Below are positions 37,006-45,437 of a stretch of 64,000 bases of DNA, piece after piece (within the stretch, counting starts at the first letter, position 1; every line of letters starts with the position of its first letter). The translations under genes and the position numbers were made by a program. This DNA is from Prevotella sp. (GTDB lineage Bacteria; Bacteroidota; Bacteroidia; Bacteroidales; Bacteroidaceae): assembly GCA_017428925.1 (NCBI GenBank), contig JAFRPY010000113.1:19242-83241 (forward strand), in the 5' to 3' direction. The notes beneath the pieces are model-generated. The model had not been told where the DNA came from, ran no database searches, and was given only the letters and a program-made list of their open reading frames with translations.

Positions 37006-38637
37006 CTAAAAATCGGGAGCTTTCTCGAATTCCATGATTTCACCTGTCAACGGATGGGTGAAAGAAAGGTATTCGGCATGGAGATATAGGCGGTCGGAAT
37101 GGAAACCGTAGAGGTCATCGCCCACGATGGGCATTCCCAGACCGTCTTGGTGGGCACAATGCACGCGCAGCTGGTGGGTGCGGCCGGTATGGGGCGTGAG
37201 CACAACGCGATAATACGGTCCTTCCTGACCAATGATTTCATAATCGGTCACCGCAGGTTTTCCCTCTTCGTAATCCACCACTTGTCGCGGACGGTCGAGG
37301 TAGTCGGGGGAGAGAGGGAGGGAGACCCTCCCCCGTCCCCTCCCTATAGGGTGGGGAGTAATATCCTTTTCCGCTTCAGAGGTAATTGCTCCCTCCCTAT
37401 AGGGAGGGCGGGGGGAGGGTCTGGTGGGTTTTGCGGCCTGTACCATCGCCACATACCGTTTCTTCACTTCGTGGTTCTCGAACTGCCGCTGCAACTGTTT
37501 ATAGGCGAACTCGGTCTTGGCCACCACCATAATGCCGCTGGTGGCTTGATCAAGCCGGTGCACCATCATGGGGCCTGTGGCATTGGGGAAACGCTGGCGC
37601 ATGATGTCGTAGAGTGAAATTTCCCCTGTCTTTCCTGGTACGGAGAGCAGTCCTTCGGGTTTTACCACTACGGCTATCTGGTCGTCGACAAAGAGGGTGG
37701 GGATAAAAAGACCCTCCCCCTTACCCCGCCCTATAGGGCGGGGAGTAATATCTTTATCCACTTCAGAGGTAATTGCTCCCTCCCTATAGGGAGGGCAGGG
37801 GGTGGGTCTGGATGGATTGAGGTTGGGTGTTAACATCCATGTTAGTATCGGTTTGCATTTGCCGTTGCAGGCGGGATAGAACTGGAAATGGTGTCGGATT
37901 TCACGCTTCGGACTTTCGCCCCACCAGAATTCGGCAACGGCCAGCGGCTCGAGTCCATGCTGAAAAGCATACTGGAACAGTTTGGGTGCGCAGCATTCGC
38001 CTGTACCGCCAGGGGGCAGCGGGAATTTGCGCAACAGTTTCGGCGAGTTGTGATAGTCGCGCCAGATATCCACCACATTGCGCACCTCTCCCTTATAATT
38101 CATAAGGTTGTATTGCTCGAAAAGCCATAGTAGCAGGTTGTTCGACATTTGCTTGCGCTGGTGTTTTAAGTCCAAAAGCCCACCCCTGCCCTCCCGAAGG
38201 GGAACCCACCCCTGACCCTCCCGAAGGGAGGGAGTTTCTAGTGTGGAATCGGAAGATTGAAGCTGTGCTTGTAGGGCTTCAATTTCCTTGTTTAGAGCGG
38301 AGATTTTTGCTTCGGTCTGTTTGAAATGGCCGTCGGGCTGTTGTGCATCAAAAATAGGTGGCACGAACCAGTCCCAGTCGTTTCGCCCTGCGAGCAGTCC
38401 GGCGTAGGCGGCGAGGAAACCAAGGCTCACACTCAATCCAGAACCCACCTTTACTATCAATACTCCGAACATTTCTCCTTTCTCGGCATCCTCCAGCAAA
38501 TCCTTGTGTGCGCGTACATATTTCTTTACCTCTTCTGCAGCCAACAGGCACAGCGGATGAGGCTCATAGTTGAAAGGGTTGTTCAACTGTGAGGGCGGTT
38601 TGATGTCGGTATGTAGCGGATGAATTGCCGGCTCCAT
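37006..38637 (-). CDS. RluA-family pseudouridine synthase with repeat-encoded insertions
   Basis: 543 residues, long for the family because three palindromic repeats are read through. The catalytic core lies in the C-terminal half: LFVDDQIAVVVKPEGLLSVPG, MVHRLDQATSGIMVVAK (catalytic Asp in RLD), then GRTHQLRVHCAHQDGLGMPI and GDDLYG. It makes pseudouridine in rRNA or tRNA. The N-terminal about 240 residues (WDWFVPPIFDAQQ, a coiled coil, VVDIWRDYHNSPKLL) are the extra region of large Bacteroidetes RluA proteins. Insertions: about 136-153 (PSLREGQGWVPLREGRGG), about 277-310 (PTPCPPYREGAITSEVDKDI...) and about 405-440 (PSPRPPYREGAITSEAEKDI...). The frame is intact throughout, so the gene is probably functional. 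Confidence 0.88.
   Translation of the reverse strand: MEPAIHPLHTDIKPPSQLNNPFNYEPHPLCLLAAEEVKKYVRAHKDLLEDAEKGEMFGVLIVKVGSGLSVSLGFLAAYAGLLAGRNDWDWFVPPIFDAQQPDGHFKQTEAKISALNKEIEALQAQLQSSDSTLETPSLREGQGWVPLREGRGGLLDLKHQRKQMSNNLLLWLFEQYNLMNYKGEVRNVVDIWRDYHNSPKLLRKFPLPPGGTGECCAPKLFQYAFQHGLEPLAVAEFWWGESPKREIRHHFQFYPACNGKCKPILTWMLTPNLNPSRPTPCPPYREGAITSEVDKDITPRPIGRGKGEGLFIPTLFVDDQIAVVVKPEGLLSVPGKTGEISLYDIMRQRFPNATGPMMVHRLDQATSGIMVVAKTEFAYKQLQRQFENHEVKKRYVAMVQAAKPTRPSPRPPYREGAITSEAEKDITPHPIGRGRGRVSLPLSPDYLDRPRQVVDYEEGKPAVTDYEIIGQEGPYYRVVLTPHTGRTHQLRVHCAHQDGLGMPIVGDDLYGFHSDRLYLHAEYLSFTHPLTGEIMEFEKAPDF
37324..37421. repeat. Palindromic repeat inside rluA, copy 1
   Basis: Ends are GACCCTCCCCC and GGGGGGAGGGTC. 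Inside are two hairpins built on CCCTATAGGG around a conserved centre (AGTAATATC... TTCAGAGGTAATTGCTCC). 98 bases. It is translated in the minus frame as PSPRPPYREGAITSEAEKDI and on. Confidence 0.85.
37710..37808. repeat. Palindromic repeat inside rluA, copy 2
   Basis: Ninety-nine bases, same ends and centre as copy 1, same orientation and same reading frame. It is translated as PTPCPPYREGAITSEVDKDI and on. Confidence 0.85.
38179..38232. repeat. C-rich repeat pair inside rluA
   Basis: Two tandem units, CCCACCCCTGCCCTCCCGAA and CCCACCCCTGACCCTCCCGA, each followed by GGG. It is translated as LREGQGWVPLREGRGG in the synthase N-terminal region. Confidence 0.75.
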
Positions 38638-38654
38638 GATGAAAGGTCTAATGA

Positions 38655-38687
38655 AAGAAGCCGCATCCTATGAAGGTGCGGCTTCTT
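38655..38687 (-). terminator. Terminator of enolase gene
   Basis: AAGAAGCCGCATC pairs with GGTGCGGCTTCTT around a seven-base loop. It lies between eno and rluA, both on the minus strand. Confidence 0.7.
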
Positions 38688-38704
38688 CTATGGGAAGTAA
38701 TGGA

Positions 38705-40024
<1,320 letters not shown>

Positions 40025-40103
40025 TTAAGTTTATGAGTATATGAGTTTATAAGTTTACAAAATTACATTTTGTGATTTTCGGACTTACAATCTTTTCATC
40101 GTG

Positions 40104-40111
40104 CAAAGATA
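40104..40111 (-). promoter_or_regulatory. -7 element of enolase promoter
   Basis: Minus strand TATCTTTG, about 90 bases before the eno ATG. No TTTG is seen at the expected -33 distance. Confidence 0.55.
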
Positions 40112-40116
40112 AAAAG

Positions 40117-40147
40117 AAAAAGGCAATAACGTGAGTGTTGCCTTTTT
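40117..40147 (-). terminator. Terminator of DUF2975/HTH operon
   Basis: AAAAAGGCAA (40117-40126) pairs with TTGCCTTTTT (40138-40147) around an 11-base loop, about 50 bases after the last open frame of the operon. The eno -7 box follows immediately. Confidence 0.8.
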
Positions 40148-40200
40148 CTCTTAATCTTTTTTAATACTATAACGGAATGATTGAAACCTTCAGTTTGCAA

Positions 40201-40368
40201 TTACTTCAACTTTATATGTTCGTTCAGCAGATTTAGAATCTCTTGTGGTTTCTTCGACAAGCCTGTCACGTAAATGTCGTATGGCGCATCAGGATGCAGA
40301 TTCTCGGGATAACGGATGCGGAAGATACGGTTGCTTTCAATCTCCTGGTTATTCGTCTCTGTATTCAA
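40201..40368 (-). CDS. Possible 55-aa protein overlapping the HTH gene end
   Basis: A minus-strand frame shifted by one relative to the HTH gene reads NRIFRIRYPENLHPDAPYDI and then YVTGLSKKPQEILNLLNEHI, ending in TAA at 40201. It looks protein-like (balanced composition, amphipathic C-terminal helix, and the codon third-base pattern of its neighbours). It has no ATG; a TTG at 40368 lies just before the HTH stop, allowing coupled initiation. Alternatives are a programmed or mutational -1/+1 frameshift joining it to the HTH protein, or a decayed gene. No family is recognised. Confidence 0.45.
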   Translation of the reverse strand: MNTETNNQEIESNRIFRIRYPENLHPDAPYDIYVTGLSKKPQEILNLLNEHIKLK

Positions 40369-40558
40369 GTATATCCCCAGGCTGGCAACCCAGTTCGCGG
40401 CAGATAGCCTCGAGAGTGGTGAAACGCACGGCCTTGGCCTTGCCAGTCTTCAGGATTGAGAGATTGGCCAGTGTCAATCCTACCCGTTCCGCCAACTCGC
40501 TGAGCGACATCTTGCGTTTGGCCATCTCCACATCGAGGTTTACTATAATCTTTCCCAT
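40349..40558 (-). CDS. Small XRE/Cro-type HTH regulator (YozG-like)
   Basis: 69 residues, a single helix-turn-helix domain: MSLSELAERVGLTLANLSIL is the HTH, then FTTLEAICRELGCQPGDILE, the signature end of YozG-like Cro/CI regulators. It follows a DUF2975 membrane protein by 6 bases. This DUF2975 + HTH pairing is widespread in Firmicutes and Bacteroidetes. Two TATCGN5CGATA operators flank the operon promoter and are the obvious binding sites, implying autoregulation (inference). Confidence 0.9.
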   Translation of the reverse strand: MGKIIVNLDVEMAKRKMSLSELAERVGLTLANLSILKTGKAKAVRFTTLEAICRELGCQPGDILEYRDE

Positions 40559-40564
40559 AGCCGT

Positions 40565-41029
40565 TTAAATGGTTAATTCCTGTTCCTCCCGCAATTTCAG
40601 GCCTACGGCAAACACCTCGGCCATAATCAGATTAAATACGCCAAAGATGAAGGCATCGAAGAAGTGCTCGTACACTTCAACAAAGCTACAACCAGTATAG
40701 AACTCATCGCCAGCTGATACAACGGCAAAAATCATCAAACCACAAGCTGTGAGGCGAAGCAAGTTGACGTTCTCCCAAACAAACACATTGTTGCGATTTA
40801 CGTTAAGGATAAATCGGATAAAACTGATGAACGACACCAGTGCTGCCACGACAGCAAACATCGCGACAATAAATTCCATGAACGATCCCCATTCTTTGAC
40901 TGCGCCACCATTTCTGCCATCATTCCAACCTTCCATAAAAGCATCAGCACCGGTTACGAACGTCATCACCACCTGTGTTGCCATCAGCAGCAACATCAAA
41001 ACACAGAAAAAATTCAGTCTCTTTTTCAT
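40565..41029 (-). CDS. DUF2975 domain membrane protein
   Basis: 154 residues with four hydrophobic segments: about 8-28, 50-72, 92-110 and 122-145. A conserved-type NNVFVWENVNLLRLTACGL segment precedes TM3, which is the DUF2975 hallmark (N--VF---N---L). A charged loop after TM1 contains WNDGRNGG. The function is unknown. It is the first gene of the operon with the HTH regulator, behind a full consensus promoter at 41073-41103. Confidence 0.85.
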   Translation of the reverse strand: MKKRLNFFCVLMLLLMATQVVMTFVTGADAFMEGWNDGRNGGAVKEWGSFMEFIVAMFAVVAALVSFISFIRFILNVNRNNVFVWENVNLLRLTACGLMIFAVVSAGDEFYTGCSFVEVYEHFFDAFIFGVFNLIMAEVFAVGLKLREEQELTI

Positions 41030-41055
41030 AATCTTATCGTTTTATTTTTAGAATT

Positions 41056-41070
41056 TATCGATTTTCGATA
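41056..41070. promoter_or_regulatory. Operator 1, TATCGN5CGATA
   Basis: TATCGATTTTCGATA lies directly downstream of the -7 box of the DUF2975/HTH operon. It is a perfect inverted repeat. Confidence 0.7.
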
Positions 41071-41072
41071 TG

Positions 41073-41103
41073 CAAAAGTAGATGTTTCTTCTGAAACCAC
41101 AAA
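41073..41103 (-). promoter_or_regulatory. Promoter of DUF2975/HTH operon
   Basis: Minus strand TTTG (41100-41103), 19 bases, TACTTTTG (41073-41080). Confidence 0.8.
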
Positions 41104-41121
41104 ATAATTTCAATAAAATTT

Positions 41122-41136
41122 TATCGAAAAGCGATA
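41122..41136. promoter_or_regulatory. Operator 2, TATCGN5CGATA
   Basis: TATCGAAAAGCGATA lies upstream of the -33 box. Same half sites and spacing as operator 1; the centres are 66 bases apart. Confidence 0.7.
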
Positions 41137-41170
41137 AATTTAACATTCGTTGTGTCTTTGGATGGTATGA

Positions 41171-41208
41171 GTTGCTACTCGGCCCCTTACTTTCTTAAAC
41201 AAAAATCT
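41171..41208. repeat. Dispersed repeat ending CTTTCTTAAACAAAAATCT, copy 1
   Basis: It begins GTTGCTACTCGGC and ends CTTTCTTAAACAAAAATCT. An inverted relative lies at 49046-49086 (GTAACTACTCAGC... same end). The following GATTTTTGAAGATTTTTGTCC has a look-alike near 36962-36982. Confidence 0.65.
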
Positions 41209-41217
41209 AAGCAATGA

Positions 41218-42219
41218 TTATTGTGAGATTTTTGAAGATTTTTGTCCAAAGCCTTTTAGGTATGTGCGGATGATGTTGCCGTCGACGAACTGCTCCTGCT
41301 GAAGCACGGCGTCGGCTGGCAGTTGGGGAGCAGGGGTGCCATTGGTAACGGTAATCGGTGACGTCTCGATGCGGATTTCGTCCCACATACCAGAATCGAT
41401 AAATGATTGCAGGGTGCATCGTCCGCCTTCGACTATAAGACTTTGAAGCCCCTCTCGTTCCCCCCAAAGGGGGGATGATAGGACAGATAATGAATCAATT
41501 TGGGCATTCTTTCCCAAGACGAGTCGTACAGGGTCTTTCCCGCTCCATTCGCGAACGTTCAGCTGGGGATGTTCGCGCTCGTCAGTAACACGCCCCACGA
41601 GGATGGCATCATATTCGCTGCGTAGCTTGTGGACCAGCATTTTGGTGTAGGGCGTGGAGAGGGCTATGGCCTTTCCGTGGTCGTCGATGATGGAATTTGA
41701 GGTTTGTGCCCATTTCAGCAGGATATAGGGACGGTGAAACTGGTGGAAGGTGAAGAAATGCCTGTTGAGTGACTGGCATTCTTTTTCCAGGACGCCGACG
41801 GTTACTTCGATGCCTGCCTCACGAATCTTCTGGATGCCACGGCCCTGAACTTCGGCAAAAGGGTCAACGCAACCCACTACGCATCGTTTCACCCCCTTAC
41901 GGATAATCAAATCGCAACAGGGCGGAGTCTTGCCATAGTGGGCACAGGGTTCGAGCGAGACATAGATGGTGGCGTTTTTCAGCAGGTGTTCGTTTTCGGG
42001 AAGCACCGAGGCGAAGGCATTCACTTCGGCGTGTCCTTCACCGCAGCGCACATGATAACCCTCGCCAATGATGAGGCCTCCCTCCGTCTTCCCTCTATAG
42101 GGGGAGGGCACAACGATTACTGCCCCAACCATCGGGTTGGGCTTGGCATTCTGCATACCGTTACGTGCCAGTTGCAGGCAACGCCTCATGTACATTTCAT
42201 CTATCTGCTGCTGATTCAT
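41218..42219 (-). CDS. ribD: Bifunctional riboflavin biosynthesis protein RibD
   Basis: 333 residues. It carries out the deamination and reduction steps of riboflavin synthesis. The N-terminal deaminase has GEGHAEVNAF (His-Ala-Glu) and EPCAHYGKTPPCC (zinc Cys pair). The C-terminal reductase has RPYILLKWAQTSNS, DAILVGRVTD, VREWSGKDPVRLVL and SLIVEGG. Two short insertions come from C-rich palindromes: PSPYRGKTEGG after the VIVV strand (about residue 36) and SPLWGEREG before LQSLIVEGG (about 248). Both sit in loops, so activity is probably kept. The C-terminal residues GQKSSKISQ derive from a dispersed intergenic repeat. Confidence 0.95.
   Translation of the reverse strand: MNQQQIDEMYMRRCLQLARNGMQNAKPNPMVGAVIVVPSPYRGKTEGGLIIGEGYHVRCGEGHAEVNAFASVLPENEHLLKNATIYVSLEPCAHYGKTPPCCDLIIRKGVKRCVVGCVDPFAEVQGRGIQKIREAGIEVTVGVLEKECQSLNRHFFTFHQFHRPYILLKWAQTSNSIIDDHGKAIALSTPYTKMLVHKLRSEYDAILVGRVTDEREHPQLNVREWSGKDPVRLVLGKNAQIDSLSVLSSPLWGEREGLQSLIVEGGRCTLQSFIDSGMWDEIRIETSPITVTNGTPAPQLPADAVLQQEQFVDGNIIRTYLKGFGQKSSKISQ
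41460..41474. repeat. Palindrome CCCCCCAAAGGGGGG in ribD
   Basis: Perfect six-base arms with an AAA loop. Translated within SPLWGEREG of the RibD reductase domain. Confidence 0.7.
42076..42110. repeat. C-rich palindrome in ribD
   Basis: CCTCCCTCCGTC and CTATAGGGGGAGGG form an interrupted palindrome, with the same CTATAGGG core as the repeats in rluA. Translated as PSPYRGKTEGG in the deaminase domain. Confidence 0.7.
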
Positions 42220-42291
42220 GGTGCAAAAATAAGCATTATCCGCCGAAATACAAAACCACCCCGTTAATTATGGTTAAATAAGTGGGAATTA

Positions 42292-42324
42292 TTTGGAAGA
42301 TAGCAAAAGAAAGGCATATATTTG
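42292..42324 (+). promoter_or_regulatory. Promoter of SPFH operon
   Basis: TTTG (42292-42295), 21 bases, TATATTTG (42317-42324). Confidence 0.8.
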
Positions 42325-42362
42325 CAATATCAAAATGATATCACTTTTAATTAGATAAGATT

Positions 42363-43310
42363 ATGGAAACAAAAGAATTTCAATTCCAAGGAATGGTACT
42401 AAATGGTATCTTGATGCTGATCATTAATTTGATTGCTTTCCTTGGCGGTATTGCATTGATAGGATGGAGCATTGCTTCGGAAAACTATGTGCCCGCATTG
42501 GCCGGTGTGCTGCTGCTGATAGCAGCTATACTGATTGCCTGTGGCTACTTCCTGATAGAGCCGGGTGAAGCGCGGGTCATCATGTTTTTTGGCAAATATC
42601 GGGGCACTTTCACGAAGGCAGGTTTCTATTGGGTGAATCCGTTCTTCACAACCAAGAAACTGTCGCTTCGTGCCCGCAACCTCGACGCCGAGCCTATCAA
42701 GGTGAACGACAAGACTGGTAATCCCGTGATGATTGGACTGGTGCTGGTGTGGAAACTGAGAGACACCTATAAGGCCATGTTCGAGGTGGATGTGCAGACA
42801 ATGGCTGCCGGTCGTGCGGGTCAGAACATGGGTGGCGTGAATGCCTCAATGATGATGACCGCCTTGGAGAATTTTGTGCGTATTCAGGCTGATGCGGCGC
42901 TCCGACAGGTGGCAGGTCAGTATGCCTACGACAACGAGGAGAACGAGGCCGAGATTACGCTTCGCGACGGTTCGGATGAAATCAACAAGGAACTGGAGGC
43001 AAAAATCGACGAGCGTCTGGCCATGGCCGGCATCGAGGTGGTGGAAGCCCGCATCAACTATCTGGCCTATGCCCCTGAGATTGCCGCCGTGATGCTGCGC
43101 CGTCAGCAGGCTTCGGCCATCATCTCCGCCCGTGAGAAGATTGTGGAGGGAGCCGTTTCGATGGTGAAGATGGCACTCGACAAACTGAAGGACGAAGGTG
43201 TGGTGGATCTCGATGAGGAGCGCAAGGCTGCCATGGTGAGCAACCTGCTCGTGGTACTCTGCGGTGAAGACAATGCCCAGCCGGTAGTCAACACCAGTTC
43301 TCTTTATTAA
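42363..43310 (+). CDS. SPFH/Band 7 domain membrane protein
   Basis: 315 residues. Two close hydrophobic segments (about 14-34 and 42-62) precede the SPFH domain (about 68-290): LIEPGEARVIMFFGKYRGTF, GFYWVNPFFTTKKLSLR, then the coiled EAEITLRDGSDEINKELEAKI and IEVVEARINYLAYAPEIAAVMLRRQQASA. It belongs to the stomatin/prohibitin group that builds membrane scaffolds; the partner protease or function is unknown. Followed after 39 bases by a small RHH protein, a linkage typical in Bacteroidetes. Confidence 0.92.
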   Translation: METKEFQFQGMVLNGILMLIINLIAFLGGIALIGWSIASENYVPALAGVLLLIAAILIACGYFLIEPGEARVIMFFGKYRGTFTKAGFYWVNPFFTTKKLSLRARNLDAEPIKVNDKTGNPVMIGLVLVWKLRDTYKAMFEVDVQTMAAGRAGQNMGGVNASMMMTALENFVRIQADAALRQVAGQYAYDNEENEAEITLRDGSDEINKELEAKIDERLAMAGIEVVEARINYLAYAPEIAAVMLRRQQASAIISAREKIVEGAVSMVKMALDKLKDEGVVDLDEERKAAMVSNLLVVLCGEDNAQPVVNTSSLY

Positions 43311-43349
43311 ATAAAAACAGGGTAAAACAACTTCCATAACGGTTTTTCC

Positions 43350-43535
43350 ATGCCAAAGGAAGAGAAGAAAACCAAGAGTTTCGTGCTTCGCATCGACTCG
43401 GATACGATGGATGCCATTGAACGTTGGGCTGCGGACGAGTTCCGTAGCACCAACGGACAGTTGCAATGGATCATCAACGAAGCCCTGAAGAAACATAAAC
43501 GGATGAAAAAGAAGAACGACGATGGAGAAAAATAA
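43350..43535 (+). CDS. Arc-like ribbon-helix-helix protein
   Basis: 61 residues: a basic start (MPKEEKKTKSFVLRIDSDTM), then AIERWAADEFRSTNGQLQWI and a Lys-rich tail. The strand KSFVLRID followed by two helices is the ribbon-helix-helix fold of Arc/MetJ DNA-binding proteins. It is downstream of the SPFH gene and probably co-transcribed; whether it regulates that gene is open. Confidence 0.82.
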   Translation: MPKEEKKTKSFVLRIDSDTMDAIERWAADEFRSTNGQLQWIINEALKKHKRMKKKNDDGEK

Positions 43536-43587
43536 TCTGAATGACGTGCGACTGCCACGTACCAAAGAAAGCACGATCTTTGAGTGA
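43522..43587 (+). CDS. Possible 21-aa micro-ORF
   Basis: MEKNNLNDVRLPRTKESTIF then Glu and TGA. It overlaps the end of the RHH gene by 14 bases in another frame, ahead of the terminator. It could be a real coupled peptide or chance; length alone cannot decide. Confidence 0.3.
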   Translation: MEKNNLNDVRLPRTKESTIFE

Positions 43588-43599
43588 CGACACCAAATA

Positions 43600-43631
43600 A
43601 AATGAGCAGTCCTTGTTTCGACTGCTCATTT
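43600..43631. terminator. Bidirectional terminator between SPFH operon and GH5 gene
   Basis: AAATGAGCAGTC (43600-43611) pairs with GACTGCTCATTT (43620-43631), followed by TTG; the A-rich side serves the opposite strand. Confidence 0.85.
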
Positions 43632-43664
43632 TTGTATAGTTCTTCTTGATACCGTTTCCTGTTT

Positions 43665-45374
43665 TTATTTGATGATAACCTTGCGGCCATTCTTAATGTA
43701 GATGCCCTTGGTAGGTGTCGTGGTACGGCGTCCGTCAATAGTATAGTAATATGGAGAAACTCCTGTGTGGGACAGGGCGCCAATGGCATGTATGCCTGAT
43801 GTCGCATTGGCTAACATCACCTTGTTCATGCGTATTCCGTGACCATGCATGACGATGCCTTTCTGGGCAAGGATGTTGTAGACAGCCTCTTCGAAGGTAA
43901 TGGTTGAGGTACAGTTTTCGCCGTTGCCTACACCGTGGACATCGCTGGGAACATATTCCTTGGTGAATTTTGCTCCGTTGATGATGAATGACGGGTTGGT
44001 GCTCCAGTCCCCGTAGAAAAATTGAATTATATTATAGTCTGTATAGTCAAGGGTGTATTGCAATATCAGCCTTACGTCCTTACCCATTGCCTCAAACTCT
44101 GTGTTAGGAATGTTGAGTTGAAAGCCGTTGCCCCAGTCCATCATAGCGTCGCCTTCCCAAATCACCGTTCCTCCGGTTGTGTCATCTCCGCCTGTGTCCT
44201 GTGGTCCGCTGTACTCAACACCGGCACCCTCGCAAATTCCTTTCAGGGCATAAGTGTTTCCGACGGATATACCAGAAGTGGAACGTTTGAAGATACCGAA
44301 TTTCTCCGTGCCATTGCCGAAAGCATTGTTGTCCCAAGCAAAGGCTGCATAGCCGTATTTACGGGCTTCACTGACCATAGTCTTGTAGTAGTACTGCAGA
44401 TTTTCCATCTGAGTTTGCTTGTCGTCGTTTTTATAGTGACAGGTGGCACCATATTCGCCCAAGACAACGCCCAGCCCTTTTTTCCACCAATCATAGAAAA
44501 TGCGCAGAAAATAGCTTGACAATGTCGACTCATCGCTCGTAGGAACGCTCTTTCCCATGTCCTTGTACTTCTTCCCCCAGTAGTAATAGGTGGCACCGCC
44601 GGCATATTCGTACGGGTCGTAGCAGTGGAACTCCACGCTCATGCGGCCCTCTACCACGTCGGTGGGCACAGTAAAGCCGTCGAGACCGTAGTTTCCATTG
44701 CAGGCATACGTCTGTACCACAAGGTGACGGTAGTAGTTCTTGCCGCCGGTAGCACGCACAGCATCCACAAACGCCTGGTTATAGCTGTTCTGAACGGCCT
44801 GCCATTCGGCTTCGGGCTTGCCCCAGTTCTCCTCCCCGTTTACAAGGGCTATTGTCTCGTTGGTTCCGGCAAAGGCCAGACGCTGGTCGTAATCGCGGAA
44901 AAAGGTGGCAATGCACTTCCAAAGTGCTTTCAGCTTCCTGTTGTTTTCTGCCTTTTTGGAATTGAAGGGATTGCGGTCGAGCCATGCCTCGTGGTGTACG
45001 TTGATGATGACGTACATGTCTTCTGTCAGACACCAGTCGACAATCTCCTTGACGCGGTTGAGCCATGTATCCTTCACCACCATGTTCGTCTCATCAGAGA
45101 GCTGTTCGGTCCATCTGACAGGTATTCGAATGGCATTGAAGCCTTGTGCCTTTACATACTTGATCATGTCCTGGGTAGTTTTTGGGTTGCCCCATCCTGT
45201 CTCTCCGCCGCTGCTCTCCAGCGAGTTGCCGAGGTTCCAGCCCATCTTCACATTCTTGTCCCATTCCTGTGCGCTCAAGGTCATACCTGTTTCGTCGGGA
45301 GCCACAGCGGTTGTTATTGCATGGGTAGCAAGTACAAACAATAGGGCACATGCTGTTGTCAGTAGTTTTTTCAT
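43665..45374 (-). CDS. Secreted GH5 family endoglucanase-like glycoside hydrolase
   Basis: 569 residues, signal peptide ending ATHA. The GH5 domain (about 30-380) shows MGWNLGNSLE (46-53), GFNAIRIPVRW, VIINVHHEAWLD, FAGTNETI with the acid/base Glu173, VEFHCYDPY (His250) and GVVLGEYGA with the nucleophile Glu307. The WNLGNSLE/WGNP opening fits the GH5_4/GH5_2 endo-beta-glucanases; cellulose, xyloglucan or mixed-linkage glucan are candidate substrates. After a Gly/Thr linker comes a beta domain (about 400-520), then the sorting-like tail (YTIDGRRTT... KGIYIKNGRKVIIK). It stands alone behind its own promoter, without SusC/SusD neighbours. Confidence 0.92.
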   Translation of the reverse strand: MKKLLTTACALLFVLATHAITTAVAPDETGMTLSAQEWDKNVKMGWNLGNSLESSGGETGWGNPKTTQDMIKYVKAQGFNAIRIPVRWTEQLSDETNMVVKDTWLNRVKEIVDWCLTEDMYVIINVHHEAWLDRNPFNSKKAENNRKLKALWKCIATFFRDYDQRLAFAGTNETIALVNGEENWGKPEAEWQAVQNSYNQAFVDAVRATGGKNYYRHLVVQTYACNGNYGLDGFTVPTDVVEGRMSVEFHCYDPYEYAGGATYYYWGKKYKDMGKSVPTSDESTLSSYFLRIFYDWWKKGLGVVLGEYGATCHYKNDDKQTQMENLQYYYKTMVSEARKYGYAAFAWDNNAFGNGTEKFGIFKRSTSGISVGNTYALKGICEGAGVEYSGPQDTGGDDTTGGTVIWEGDAMMDWGNGFQLNIPNTEFEAMGKDVRLILQYTLDYTDYNIIQFFYGDWSTNPSFIINGAKFTKEYVPSDVHGVGNGENCTSTITFEEAVYNILAQKGIVMHGHGIRMNKVMLANATSGIHAIGALSHTGVSPYYYTIDGRRTTTPTKGIYIKNGRKVIIK

Positions 45375-45405
45375 TTTTTTTCTTGTTTGTTATTATTTTT
45401 GGTTG

Positions 45406-45437
45406 CAAAGATACGTCTTCCTTTTGGTATATGCAAA
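45406..45437 (-). promoter_or_regulatory. Promoter of GH5 gene
   Basis: Minus strand TTTG (45434-45437), 20 bases, TATCTTTG (45406-45413). It overlaps the divergent promoter at 45423-45453. Confidence 0.8.
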
